DNA of 9,812 nucleotides. Source: UBA1151 sp963579925 (GTDB lineage: Bacteria > Chloroflexota > Dehalococcoidia > Lucifugimonadales > Lucifugimonadaceae). Both the position numbers and the translations under genes were made by a program. The DNA is taken from assembly GCA_963579925.1 (NCBI GenBank), contig CAUZJA010000100.1, forward strand, positions 1-9,812. Direction: 5' to 3'. Each line of letters opens with the position of its first letter. The first letter of the stretch is position 1. Positions 1 to 7,369 of this stretch are shown one piece after another. Under the pieces are notes generated by a model that saw only the letters and a program-made list of their open reading frames with translations, did no database searches and had not been told where the DNA came from.

Positions 1-315
1 ATCGAGCGCACTTGCGAAAGCATTGTGGTGCTGGATGAAGGCAGAGTTGTTGAGATGGGCCCGGTTACTTCGTTCACGGAGGAGACCGAGGCGATTGCCG
101 TTGAAGTAGATGAGAACCGCGAGGAGTTGATTGCGGCTCTCAAAGAACGCGGGGTTGAACCACTGGTCGATGGCAGTTCGATTATTGTTGAAGGTGTGAT
201 TGGTGATCAGTACGATCTGATCCGTGACGCACTTGTTGCCGCCAACGCTCCACTTCGTCGGATGGCACCTCGCCGACATGAGCTGACTGAGATCTTCGAG
301 AGAGACGTCGAATGA
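1..315 (+). CDS. ABC transporter ATP-binding protein, C-terminal part (5' end outside window)
   Basis: The frame is open from the first base and ends at TGA 313-315, giving 104 visible residues. The visible part begins with IERTCESIVVLDEGRVVEMG, the segment that normally follows the H-loop of ABC ATPases (a strand such as VLDxGRVVxxG). The roughly 70 residues after it form the small alpha/beta C-terminal extension common in ABC-2 type ATPases. Walker A, the signature motif and Walker B lie upstream and cannot be checked. The next gene, a membrane permease, starts in an ATGA overlap (312-315), so the two are probably translationally coupled partners: this protein would be the cytoplasmic ATPase driving that permease. 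The substrate is unknown. The identification is strong as a family call because of the motif and the context, but it rests on a fragment. Confidence 0.88.
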   Translation: MERTCESIVVLDEGRVVEMGPVTSFTEETEAIAVEVDENREELIAALKERGVEPLVDGSSIIVEGVIGDQYDLIRDALVAANAPLRRMAPRRHELTEIFERDVE

Positions 316-1238
316 CGACTCCTCGAGCTGGTCAGCCGGGCCGTTCCGGTGAAGTATTTGATATTGGCTATCAGAACTATGAAGGGCCTCGGGAAGGTCG
401 GCGTAGAGCACGCCGGGCCGTCTATAAAGAAGGCATTCGGATAGCTCTGGGTATTGGCCGCGGCGGACGTGCCAAGATCATGCCTTGGGCGTTCATAATC
501 GCGGTAGCCATTCCTGCACTAGTGCTGGCGTTGATCGCTGGAACAGTCGACCGCCTCACGGGGGGACTGGGCGATGAAGTGGTCGATCTTCCTTCCCATG
601 GCGACTATTATGGAATCGCATCAGTCATCTTTCTAATTTTCGCCGCATCTGTTGGCCCTGAACTGCTCTGTCCAGACCGGCGTGATCGCGTAATCAATCT
701 TTATCTGGTAAGACCGATTACCGGAACCGATTACATCCTTGCCAGATGGGCGGCGTTCCTCACCATCATGACTCTGGTGGCATGGTTGCCACAACTTGTG
801 CTGCTTGCCGGTCTGGCATTTGGTGCCGAAAACCCCGGCACCTACCTGCAGGACAACTGGGCCGACATCCCGCGCTTCCTGGCATCAGGATTTACGCTTG
901 CCGTTTATGTCACAGGCATAGCGCTGGTAGTTGCGAGTTTCACGACTCGTAGGGCCTACGCAGCGGTGTTTATAATCGGTATCTTCGTGATATCTCTGCC
1001 GTTTGCAGAGGGGCTGTCCGGCGATATTGGTGGGACGGTTGGTGAGTACCTGTCGCTACTTAATTTCGGGCAAATACCACTGCTGATGAACGACATCATT
1101 TTCAACGAGAAGAACCTGGCAACTGAAAATACGCTGGCAACTCAGCTGCCCAAGCTCACACAAATCGCCTGGTACGCGTTCATGACAGTTGGGCCGTTTC
1201 TGTTGATGTGGCGTCGCTACTGGAAGATAACCCCGTGA
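312..1238 (+). CDS. ABC-2 type transporter permease
   Basis: A 308-residue integral membrane protein. The soluble N-terminus carries the motif YQNYEGPREGRR (about residues 20-31), seen in one family of ABC-2 permeases. By hydrophobicity I see about six membrane segments: roughly 57-77, 99-115, 144-170, 190-210, 216-231 and 284-300. The loop PELLCPDRRDRVINLYLVRP (117-136) sits where ABC-2 permeases carry the conserved coupling region with a Leu/Arg/Pro ending. The ATG at 312 overlaps the stop of the preceding ATPase by four bases, and its own stop overlaps the GTG of the next ATPase by four bases (1235-1238). It is therefore the membrane half of the first ATPase/permease pair in a coupled operon. 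Direction is most likely export, as for ABC-2 systems generally, and no solute-binding protein gene is adjacent. Substrate cannot be read from the sequence. Confidence 0.9.
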   Translation: MTTPRAGQPGRSGEVFDIGYQNYEGPREGRRRARRAVYKEGIRIALGIGRGGRAKIMPWAFIIAVAIPALVLALIAGTVDRLTGGLGDEVVDLPSHGDYYGIASVIFLIFAASVGPELLCPDRRDRVINLYLVRPITGTDYILARWAAFLTIMTLVAWLPQLVLLAGLAFGAENPGTYLQDNWADIPRFLASGFTLAVYVTGIALVVASFTTRRAYAAVFIIGIFVISLPFAEGLSGDIGGTVGEYLSLLNFGQIPLLMNDIIFNEKNLATENTLATQLPKLTQIAWYAFMTVGPFLLMWRRYWKITP

Positions 1239-2167
1239 CCACAAACGGTATAAATCCAACTATCACGGTTGATCACGTTTCGCGCTGGTTTGGGAGCGTG
1301 GTTTCGGTTGCCGATATCTCATTTAATGTGAGACCCGGCATCACTGGTCTTCTAGGCCCCAATGGTGCGGGTAAGACCACGCTGCTACGGATGATCTGCG
1401 GACTAGCTGGTGTGTCTGAAGGCACCGTGACGATGCTAGATCAGTCCGTGAGGAACAATCCAGATATCTACAAGCGCGTAGGCGTGATGTCAGAACATGA
1501 GGCGGTCTATGGCTTCATGAACGGTCGGGATTTCGTAAATTTCGAAGCGAAGCTGCGAAGTGTTCCAGACCCTGATGCTGCGACGGACGAGGCCGTGGCA
1601 TACGTAGGGCTTGAGCATGCCGCAGACAGGCCAATGGGAACTTATTCGCGGGGTATGCGGCAGCGAATGCGACTGGCAGCGACCATCGTGCATAAGCCAG
1701 AAGTGCTGCTGCTTGATGAGCCACTCAATGGTACGGATCCGCGACAGAGGATTCAGTTCCAGGCGTTGCTCCATCGCCTCGCTGATGAAGGTCGCACGAT
1801 ACTCATCTCATCGCACATTCTTGAAGAAGTAGAGCAACTGGCGGACACGGTTCTGCTAATTGTCGCCGGGAAGCTGGCGGCGTCAGGAGATTACCGAGCC
1901 ATCAGGGCAAAGCTGAATGAGCAGCCATACCACGTAAAAATTGTTTCAGATAAGCCACGCGAGTTGGCAAGCCTGATAGTAGGCATGGAAGCGATGGACG
2001 CTGTGAATGTGGATTCTGAAGGCGCCATGATAGTGCTCACACGCGACCTGCTCAAGCTGCAACGGGAGCTCCCAAAATTGGCGCAAGCTGGCGATATCAG
2101 ACTGCTCCGCGTAGAGCCGTTGGATGACTCACTTGAGAGCGTCTTCGGCTACCTGGTGGCTGGCTGA
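1235..2167 (+). CDS. ABC transporter ATP-binding protein (ABC-2 type, second pair)
   Basis: I start this 310-residue protein at GTG 1235, which overlaps the permease stop as GTGA, matching the ATGA junction at 312. An ATG at 1208 would add nine residues inside the permease and is less likely. The nucleotide-binding domain is complete: Walker A GPNGAGKT (41-48), a signature loop YSRGMRQR (137-144) in place of the classical LSGGQ, Walker B VLLLDEP (157-163), and an H-loop SSHILEE with His194. The Q-loop position has Glu instead of Gln (VGVMSEHEAVY), as is common in ABC-2 ATPases. After about residue 215 there is an alpha/beta C-terminal extension of about 95 residues. The permease gene follows after one base, so this protein probably energises that permease on the cytoplasmic face of the membrane. 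Substrate is unknown. Confidence 0.95.
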   Translation: MTTNGINPTITVDHVSRWFGSVVSVADISFNVRPGITGLLGPNGAGKTTLLRMICGLAGVSEGTVTMLDQSVRNNPDIYKRVGVMSEHEAVYGFMNGRDFVNFEAKLRSVPDPDAATDEAVAYVGLEHAADRPMGTYSRGMRQRMRLAATIVHKPEVLLLDEPLNGTDPRQRIQFQALLHRLADEGRTILISSHILEEVEQLADTVLLIVAGKLAASGDYRAIRAKLNEQPYHVKIVSDKPRELASLIVGMEAMDAVNVDSEGAMIVLTRDLLKLQRELPKLAQAGDIRLLRVEPLDDSLESVFGYLVAG

Positions 2168-2168
2168 T

Positions 2169-2888
2169 ATGTCACTAATCTACACATTGACACTTCGGCA
2201 ACTGGCCGGTAAGTGGCGACTGATCATCATTGTTGTTCTAGCAATCCTGCCGATCGTGATGGCATGGGTATCGACGATAGCGGATCCCAGACCGGATCAC
2301 AGCGAGATTGATGACGTGTTGATCAACGGCATGTTTGCAAGTGCCATCCTTCCAATAATCGTTCTCGCTCTGGCTACCGCAGCGCTCGGCAATGAGGTTG
2401 AGGATAAGACGCTGGGCTTCCTGGTGCTGAATCCTCTGGCTCGATGGCGCATTGTGCTTCCGAAGCTGTTGGCGGCCGTAACCATTGGTGGACTAGTGGT
2501 GGTTGTGAGCGGCGTCATCGCTGCGCTTCTGGCGTTTGAAGGCGACGCTACCGCTGCGGTTGCAGTGGCCCTCGCTCTACTTGCCGGCGTTGCAGCCTAC
2601 TCATCACTGTTCTTATGGCTCGGTTTGATGACAAGTCGAGGGCTGGCCGTCGGCTTGCTTTACGTATTCCTCTGGGAGGGACTGTTCTCCAACTTCGTTT
2701 CAGGAATTCGGGTTATCAGCATCCGCGAATACATCATCTCAATAACAAATGTGGCCGATGACAGCCGCTTCGCATCACCTGATCAGGACCCCGTGGCTTC
2801 TACCACTGCCATCGTTGGCCTGATAGTCGTATTCACCGTGTTCTTGCTGCTCTCAGTCAGACGCCTCCAGCGTATGGACGTCCCCTGA
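2169..2888 (+). CDS. ABC-2 type transporter permease (second pair)
   Basis: A 239-residue membrane protein. I choose ATG 2169, one base after the ATPase stop (2165-2167). Starting at 2124 instead would add 15 residues overlapping the ATPase gene. Six hydrophobic segments are visible at roughly 18-36, 55-75, 100-122, 128-152, 157-177 and 212-230. Between segments 2 and 3 lies GNEVEDKTLGFLVLNPLARW (74-93), the conserved cytoplasmic coupling region of ABC-2 permeases (E-x-E-x-x-T-L-x-x-L-x-x-P-x-x-R). This fixes the family even though overall similarity in such permeases is low. It should pair with the ATPase immediately upstream. Whether the two ATPase/permease pairs form one heteromeric exporter or two separate ones cannot be decided here, but their coupled translation suggests joint production. 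The stop overlaps a possible CTG start of the next gene. Confidence 0.9.
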   Translation: MSLIYTLTLRQLAGKWRLIIIVVLAILPIVMAWVSTIADPRPDHSEIDDVLINGMFASAILPIIVLALATAALGNEVEDKTLGFLVLNPLARWRIVLPKLLAAVTIGGLVVVVSGVIAALLAFEGDATAAVAVALALLAGVAAYSSLFLWLGLMTSRGLAVGLLYVFLWEGLFSNFVSGIRVISIREYIISITNVADDSRFASPDQDPVASTTAIVGLIVVFTVFLLLSVRRLQRMDVP

Positions 2889-2944
2889 ATCCCGGTCCGG
2901 GCTCACCGGCCGATGTTACGTCTGAACGCCTGATTCTTCGTTCG

Positions 2945-3448
2945 ATGGGCGTGGACGTGATGAGAGCGATTGTGGACGGTCGCCGAGACGATGCGGCCGA
3001 GCATCTGGGATTCGATATTCACGCCGATATGTTCGGTGAAGACGGAGGCGCACCGACGCACTTCCTGCGGATGCTTGAAAGTGATCCAAGCTTCGCCCCC
3101 TGGGGGCCGCGAGCGATGGTGCTCGCCGACGAGAACTTCGCAATTGGCCACATCGGCTTCCACACATCGCCAAACCGGCCATACCTGGAGCCGTACGTTG
3201 GGCAGGGCGTCGAGATGGGCTACACCGTCTTCGCGGACTACCGTCGACATGGGTACGCGTCAGAAGCCATAACTGCATTGGCGGGCTGGGCCAACGCTGA
3301 GCACGATGTAGAGAATATCGTTATCAGCGTATGCGTCGCCAATGCGCCGTCACTGGCGCTCGCCAAAAAGCTCGGCTTCACCAAAGTTGGCGAGCATCAG
3401 GATGAGATTGATGGCCTTGAGATTGTGCTGAGTGTAAGTACACCCTGA
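2945..3448 (+). CDS. GNAT family N-acetyltransferase (start uncertain; may begin at CTG 2885)
   Basis: From the first standard start, ATG 2945, this is a 167-residue protein. GNAT motif A is clear: YTVFADYRRHGYASEA (93-108), with the acetyl-CoA pyrophosphate loop RRHGYA. Motif B follows as N133-x2-S136 and then AKKLGF (140-145). The fold would transfer an acetyl group from acetyl-CoA to an amine; the many members of this RimJ/RimL-like group act on protein N-termini, ribosomal proteins, antibiotics or small amines, and the acceptor cannot be read here. The typical first strand, SERLILRSM, lies in the same open frame just upstream of the ATG, so the annotated start probably removes it. No ATG, GTG or TTG exists in frame between the upstream stop (2780) and 2945. 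CTG 2885 forms a CTGA overlap with the permease stop and would give 187 residues. No good ribosome binding site is seen at either position. Confidence 0.88.
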   Translation: MGVDVMRAIVDGRRDDAAEHLGFDIHADMFGEDGGAPTHFLRMLESDPSFAPWGPRAMVLADENFAIGHIGFHTSPNRPYLEPYVGQGVEMGYTVFADYRRHGYASEAITALAGWANAEHDVENIVISVCVANAPSLALAKKLGFTKVGEHQDEIDGLEIVLSVSTP

Positions 3449-3468
3449 TTTGTGTGTGACTGCCGAGC

Positions 3469-4545
3469 ATGAGACGATTTCACCTGCAATCGGGTTTTGA
3501 ATCCAAGATGGTCAGGAATTACGAACAAGTAACTGTGAAGACTCACAAGCGCATTACATATCTTCCGTTCGCTCTTCTGCTTCTGATGGTTGCAGCCATC
3601 GCTTGCGGTGGTGTGGAGCGCGAAACAATTGATCGATCGACTCCGTTCGTGAGGCCACCGGATCCCACCGCCACGCCACCGGTGACGCCGCTGCCGTCTG
3701 CGCGCTCCATAGAGGTGGACTCATATCTGTTAACACCAGTGGATGTCAGCTTCGTTAACGATCAGCCCGGGTTAGCGTCTGTCGCGCTCACCCTGGACAT
3801 ATCCGTGCATCCAAGAATCCCCGTCGCCACCATCAAGTGGGGGCCCCGTCTTGAATTCACAGAGATCAACATCGAGCCATTTAGGACGACCCCAACCGGT
3901 CAGCCGAAGAAGCTGGTCGTACGGCTCTCATGGGGACGAAGTAATTTTGTCGATCTGAGGCCTGACCCCGAGGTGAGTCGCCTCGACTACACGATAGTTG
4001 GTGGCACAACGCGTTCGTTCGTCATCGGGTTCAATGCCCGCATCCCCAGCAGTGAGGCGGATGGTCTGACTCTCACGGTGCTTGAGGGAACGGTGGATGA
4101 GCATCAGGATGGGGTAGCGGTTGAGATTGCCTCGATCCCGCTGGTGACACCGGCTTCACATCCTGCGCCAAGATTGTTCGAAGTGGAACCAGACGATTTC
4201 CTGACAGTAGAAGCCCCAATCACCGTGGGATGCCGCAGCAACGAAATATTCCTGGCAGGAACTTTGAGCAACAGCGCCAGCCATGACCTGACCATCGGCC
4301 TGATAGAGCTCGTAGTGTTCGATATCGATGGATTACCGCTGGGCGAGCTAGCAGTGAATCGCTCAGGACGTCAGGTTACGGGCAACTTCCTGGATCGCGC
4401 CGCCGATGATCCCTTCCGGTCCGATGAGACGTCAGAATTTGGGTTCATCATCCCCGCTGACGCTGGCGTCTGTGCAAGCGGTATTGAATGGGCGCTCATC
4501 CATGGCACGTCACTGATCGCCACAGGTCAGCTTCAGGGCAGCTGA
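3469..4545 (+). CDS. Putative lipoprotein of unknown function
   Basis: I do not recognise the mature protein. The N-terminus is a lipoprotein signal peptide: basic KTHKR (24-28), a hydrophobic core LPFALLLLMVA, and a relaxed lipobox AIAC with Cys46, followed by GG. A Thr/Pro-rich stalk (about 57-76, PDPTATPPVTPLP) then tethers the folded part to the outside of the membrane, a layout common in Chloroflexota lipoproteins. The rest (about 80-358) alternates short hydrophobic strands and polar turns, suggesting one or two beta-sandwich domains. It has only two other cysteines (255 and 335), which could form a disulfide. The start is uncertain: ATG 3469 gives a long 45-residue leader, ATG 3508 a shorter one, and GTG 3535 an ideal 23-residue leader; none has a good ribosome binding site. 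It lies 20 bases after the acetyltransferase and may belong to the same transcript. Confidence 0.8.
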   Translation: MRRFHLQSGFESKMVRNYEQVTVKTHKRITYLPFALLLLMVAAIACGGVERETIDRSTPFVRPPDPTATPPVTPLPSARSIEVDSYLLTPVDVSFVNDQPGLASVALTLDISVHPRIPVATIKWGPRLEFTEINIEPFRTTPTGQPKKLVVRLSWGRSNFVDLRPDPEVSRLDYTIVGGTTRSFVIGFNARIPSSEADGLTLTVLEGTVDEHQDGVAVEIASIPLVTPASHPAPRLFEVEPDDFLTVEAPITVGCRSNEIFLAGTLSNSASHDLTIGLIELVVFDIDGLPLGELAVNRSGRQVTGNFLDRAADDPFRSDETSEFGFIIPADAGVCASGIEWALIHGTSLIATGQLQGS

Positions 4546-4600
4546 CCAGACATCAGGTAGCTGCGGAAGATTTCGACCGAATAAACCCGGAACAACGAAA

Positions 4601-5641
4601 TTACTTTCGGCAGATGTAAATGTTGTTTAACGGGTTCGTTGACGCCTGGATTTCAACGTTGGTAAAGCCAGCCTTTTCCAGCATCGACATGGCCAACTGC
4701 TCGCCCCACGCCGTGCCGAGGCCTGCGCCGCCTTCTGCAAGCGATACGGTCATGCAGTGCATAGTGCTGACCGTGTACATCCACGGTGCCATCGGGTTGT
4801 CGAGGTTCTCCTCAAGATTGCTCGATGCCCTGACGTCGATCATCAGATACCGCCCACCATCACTGAGGTGCTTGTATGTCTCGTTCAGTGATGATTGGGG
4901 ATCTGCCTGATCGTGAACCGCGTCGAATGTGGTGATCAGATCAAACTGCACATCATCCGGCAGGTCAGCGGCGTCCTGGACCGCCAGGGTGGCGTTCGGG
5001 AGGCCAAGCTCTTTCGCTTCCGCATTGCCTAGCGCGATAGCGTCTTCTGCGATGTCGTATCCGGTGATGCTTGAGTTTGGATACACGCCAGCCAGAATGT
5101 TCACGTTATGGCCGGTTCCGCAGCCGATATCGCATACGGAGATGCCCTTTTGTAGTTGGTCTTCAAGCCCTGGAACCACGCGAACGTAGCGGTCAATTAG
5201 AAACTCGTCGTACTCACGCCGCCGCATCTCATCCATTAGCGCTGTGAACTCCGGACGGTACGCGGAGTACGGTACGCCGCCGCCGTTCTTAAACGAATCG
5301 ACGATGGGCTTCATTTGAGTACCGAACAACGTGATCATAGAAGCGTTCATTGCGCGATTCTTGCCCGTATCGCCAGCTAGCGATTCCGCATGCTCATCGG
5401 GCAGTGAGAACGCCTGCGTTTTAGGATCGTAATCGACGATGCGCCCGCAGGTGACTGCGCTAGCCCACTCCCGGACATATCGCTCGTTGAGACCAGCGCG
5501 CGTCGCCAGCTCCTGACTCGTCGCTGATCCAATCGACAGCGCCTCCCACAGACCGGTGCGATGCCCCACATCGATCATCATCGTCATCGCTGCTCCACCA
5601 TAAATATCGATGAGGCGCTCGGCGAAGGGTTGGGTGGTCAA
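4601..5641 (-). CDS. Class I SAM-dependent methyltransferase with N-terminal winged-helix domain
   Basis: Started at TTG 5641, this is a 346-residue protein. Residues 1-90 are a winged-helix/dimerisation region (FAERLIDIYGGAAMTMM, then ATSQELATRAGLNERYVREW), as in O-methyltransferases and the Mycobacterium Rv2258c-like family. The catalytic Rossmann domain follows: motif I VCDIGCGTGHN (169-179) binds SAM, Asp196 in ITGYDIAE is the ribose-binding acidic residue, FDLITTFDAVHD (233-244) is motif IV, and LSDGGRYLMIDV (259-270) is the motif V/VI strand. It should transfer a methyl group from SAM to a small molecule in the cytoplasm; the acceptor is unknown. The open frame extends to 5785, but TTG 5641 has AGGAG eight bases upstream, keeps the conserved N-terminal helix, and avoids overlap with the divergent sulfatase. 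It converges with the lipoprotein gene at its 3' end. Confidence 0.9.
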   Translation of the reverse strand: MTTQPFAERLIDIYGGAAMTMMIDVGHRTGLWEALSIGSATSQELATRAGLNERYVREWASAVTCGRIVDYDPKTQAFSLPDEHAESLAGDTGKNRAMNASMITLFGTQMKPIVDSFKNGGGVPYSAYRPEFTALMDEMRRREYDEFLIDRYVRVVPGLEDQLQKGISVCDIGCGTGHNVNILAGVYPNSSITGYDIAEDAIALGNAEAKELGLPNATLAVQDAADLPDDVQFDLITTFDAVHDQADPQSSLNETYKHLSDGGRYLMIDVRASSNLEENLDNPMAPWMYTVSTMHCMTVSLAEGGAGLGTAWGEQLAMSMLEKAGFTNVEIQASTNPLNNIYICRK

Positions 5642-5649
5642 GGTTGGGG

Positions 5650-5654
5650 CTCCT
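5650..5654 (-). promoter_or_regulatory. Ribosome binding site AGGAG deciding the TTG start of the methyltransferase
   Basis: On the minus strand AGGAG lies eight bases before TTG 5641. This is the best Shine-Dalgarno match in the upstream part of the frame. The other candidates, GTG 5683 and the far upstream ATG at 5785, have no comparable site. A weaker GGAG precedes the internal ATG at 5587, but starting there would cut into the conserved N-terminal helix. Confidence 0.7.
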
Positions 5655-5778
5655 ATGGATTCAGTTTCGGGTACGAGCCGCACTTTATTAGATCGGCGAG
5701 CCACGCAATGCAGGTTGCCGCTACAATCGCCTCTGATACCACTGACATCTATTCGCCCCACCCTGATCGCGAGCAACC

Positions 5779-7245
5779 GTGGCAAGCACTGATCCCAATC
5801 GACCCAACATTCTCTTCATTCTGAGCGACGACCAGGGGGCGTGGGCGATGAACTGCGCTGGGACGTCTGACCTGCGGTCGCCCAATCTTGATCGGCTGGC
5901 TGCAACGGGGATTCGGTTTGAGAATTTCTTTTGTGCGTCGCCCGTATGTTCGCCGGCGAGGGCATCGATTCTGACGGGGCAGATTCCATCGCAGCATGGT
6001 GTTCAGGACTTCTTGCGGGCCGGTAACTCAACCAAAATGCCGGGCGACGGTAAGGCCATCGAATATCTCGCTGGCCGAACGACCTACACGGAGCTTCTTG
6101 CCGACAGCGGTTACGAATGCGGGCTGAGCGGCAAGTGGCACATCGGTGACTCAGCTACGCCGCAGTGTGGGTTCTCGTACTGGGATGTGCATGCGCTGGG
6201 GGCGGGCAACTACTACAGCGCACCGATGTTTAAGGATGGTGACGTGTACACCGCCGAGGGCTACGTGAGCGATGTCATCACTGACAATGCACTCGGCTAT
6301 CTGGAGACGCAGCAGGGCAGCGACATACCGTTCTCGCTCAACGTCCATTACACCGCACCGCACGCCCCGTGGGAGCGGCACGAGCACCCTGCGGATCTGT
6401 ATGACTACTACTACGACAACTGCGCGTTTGAGTCGGTGCGGTGGGATCCGCTGCACCCGAATCAGCTCGCCAAGCAGGAGTATCCGCAGATCGGCGGGAC
6501 GGAAGAGGAACGCCGAGTCGTTCTGAGCGGCTACTTCGCCGCGATTGAGGCGATGGATGCCAACATCGGGCGGCTGATCGACTGGGTGGAGGCGAACGAT
6601 CTGCGGGAGAACACCGTGATCGTATTCACCGCCGACAACGGCATGAACATGGGCCACCACGGCATCTGGGGCAAGGGCAACGGCACCTACCCGCCAAACA
6701 TGTTCGACACGGCAACCAAGGTGCCAGCGCTGGTGTCGCGCCCGGGCCACGTGCCGCAGGGCGAGGTCAATTCCGAACTGCTCAGCCACTACGATCTGAT
6801 GCCGACGTTGCTCGACTACGTGGGCCTCTCCAATCCAGAAGCAGACAGCCTGCCGGGGCGTAGTTTTGCGAGAGTGCTGAACGGCGAGTCGATGGGCGCA
6901 GATCGGCCAGTAGTCGTGCTGGACGAGTACGGTCCGACGCGCATGATCCGCACTGATGCGATGAAGTACGTTCACCGCTACCCCGAAGGCCCAAACGAGT
7001 TTTACGACCTTGAAGCGGACCCAGACGAATCGTCCAACGAGATCGATAACCCCGCGTATCAGCGGTCGATAGACAGCATGCAGGCGCAGCTGCAGGAGTG
7101 GTTCGACCGGTACACGGAGCCGGAGCGCGATGGCTCAACGCAGGCTGTGATGGGGCGTGGGCAGTTGGATCTGGTTGGTGGTGAGGCGGAGGCGTTCGGG
7201 CAGGATCTGGTTTATCTGCATGAGTGCCTGCCGCACGGGCATTGA
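5779..7245 (+). CDS. Type I sulfatase (arylsulfatase/choline-sulfatase-like, CxPxR)
   Basis: A 488-residue member of the alkaline-phosphatase-like sulfatase family, started at GTG 5779. It opens with RPNILFILSDDQG, where Asp17-Asp18 are calcium ligands. The catalytic motif is CSPARASILTG (57-67): Cys57 of CxPxR is normally converted to formylglycine by a maturase, which is not in this window. Further active-site pieces are GKWHIG (Lys119, His121), TAPHAP (192-197, His195), TADNG (Asp286, Asn287, metal ligands) and GIWGKGN with Lys299. The C-terminal subdomain contains YDLEADPDE, the usual family ending. The enzyme hydrolyses a sulfate ester and releases sulfate; whether the substrate is a carbohydrate, aryl or choline sulfate is not decided by these motifs. 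I see no signal peptide, so it appears cytoplasmic as annotated, suggesting small imported substrates. It is divergent from the methyltransferase, with a 137-base control region between them. Confidence 0.95.
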   Translation: MASTDPNRPNILFILSDDQGAWAMNCAGTSDLRSPNLDRLAATGIRFENFFCASPVCSPARASILTGQIPSQHGVQDFLRAGNSTKMPGDGKAIEYLAGRTTYTELLADSGYECGLSGKWHIGDSATPQCGFSYWDVHALGAGNYYSAPMFKDGDVYTAEGYVSDVITDNALGYLETQQGSDIPFSLNVHYTAPHAPWERHEHPADLYDYYYDNCAFESVRWDPLHPNQLAKQEYPQIGGTEEERRVVLSGYFAAIEAMDANIGRLIDWVEANDLRENTVIVFTADNGMNMGHHGIWGKGNGTYPPNMFDTATKVPALVSRPGHVPQGEVNSELLSHYDLMPTLLDYVGLSNPEADSLPGRSFARVLNGESMGADRPVVVLDEYGPTRMIRTDAMKYVHRYPEGPNEFYDLEADPDESSNEIDNPAYQRSIDSMQAQLQEWFDRYTEPERDGSTQAVMGRGQLDLVGGEAEAFGQDLVYLHECLPHGH

Positions 7246-7323
7246 GCGCAGGGCGCTGAAGAGCAATTCGTGAACGGCCGCTACGGGGTGAGCGCGGGAT
7301 CGCCAGGTCAACGGCCCCGAACC

Positions 7324-7342
7324 GGGCGCACGCCATGCGCCC
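7324..7342. repeat. Palindrome GGGCGCA-N5-TGCGCCC followed by CTACGG
   Basis: A perfect 7-bp inverted repeat (7324-7330 with 7336-7342) around a 5-base loop, followed directly by CTACGG at 7343-7348. It sits between the converging sulfatase and RraA-like genes. There is no T-run on either strand, so it is not a classical intrinsic terminator. Its form, a GC-rich palindrome plus a fixed short tail, resembles dispersed REP-like intergenic elements. Confidence 0.6.
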
Positions 7343-7369
7343 CTACGGTGTGGGCATCCGGCGGAAGAA

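Noticed and set aside
2903..3278. Two minus-strand frames opposite the acetyltransferase
   Set aside because: Both are shadows of the GNAT coding region; no motif, no ribosome binding site, and the sense frame has clear family motifs.
4570..4601. Inverted repeat ATTTCG...CGAAAT between the lipoprotein and methyltransferase genes as a terminator
   Set aside because: Six pairs with a 20-base loop and no T-run make a weak hairpin; chance is a sufficient explanation.
5715..5740. TTGCCG / TACAAT / GATACC elements before the sulfatase as a plus-strand promoter
   Set aside because: TACAAT resembles a -10 box but has no -35 at the right distance, and TTGCCG has no good -10 partner; too weak to call.
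6151..6975. Long open frame on the minus strand inside the sulfatase gene (274 codons)
   Set aside because: It lies fully antisense to a gene with all catalytic motifs intact. Its translation is rich in Arg, His and Val as expected for a mirror of GC-rich codons, and it shows no domain.
7245..7257. Short hairpin AGCGC-AGG-GCGCT right at the sulfatase stop
   Set aside because: Only five pairs and no T-run; not enough to call a terminator.
6782..7336. Minus-strand open frame across the end of the sulfatase and the palindrome region
   Set aside because: The composition is low-complexity (Arg, Pro, Ser, Ala), there is no recognisable motif, and it overlaps a well supported gene.
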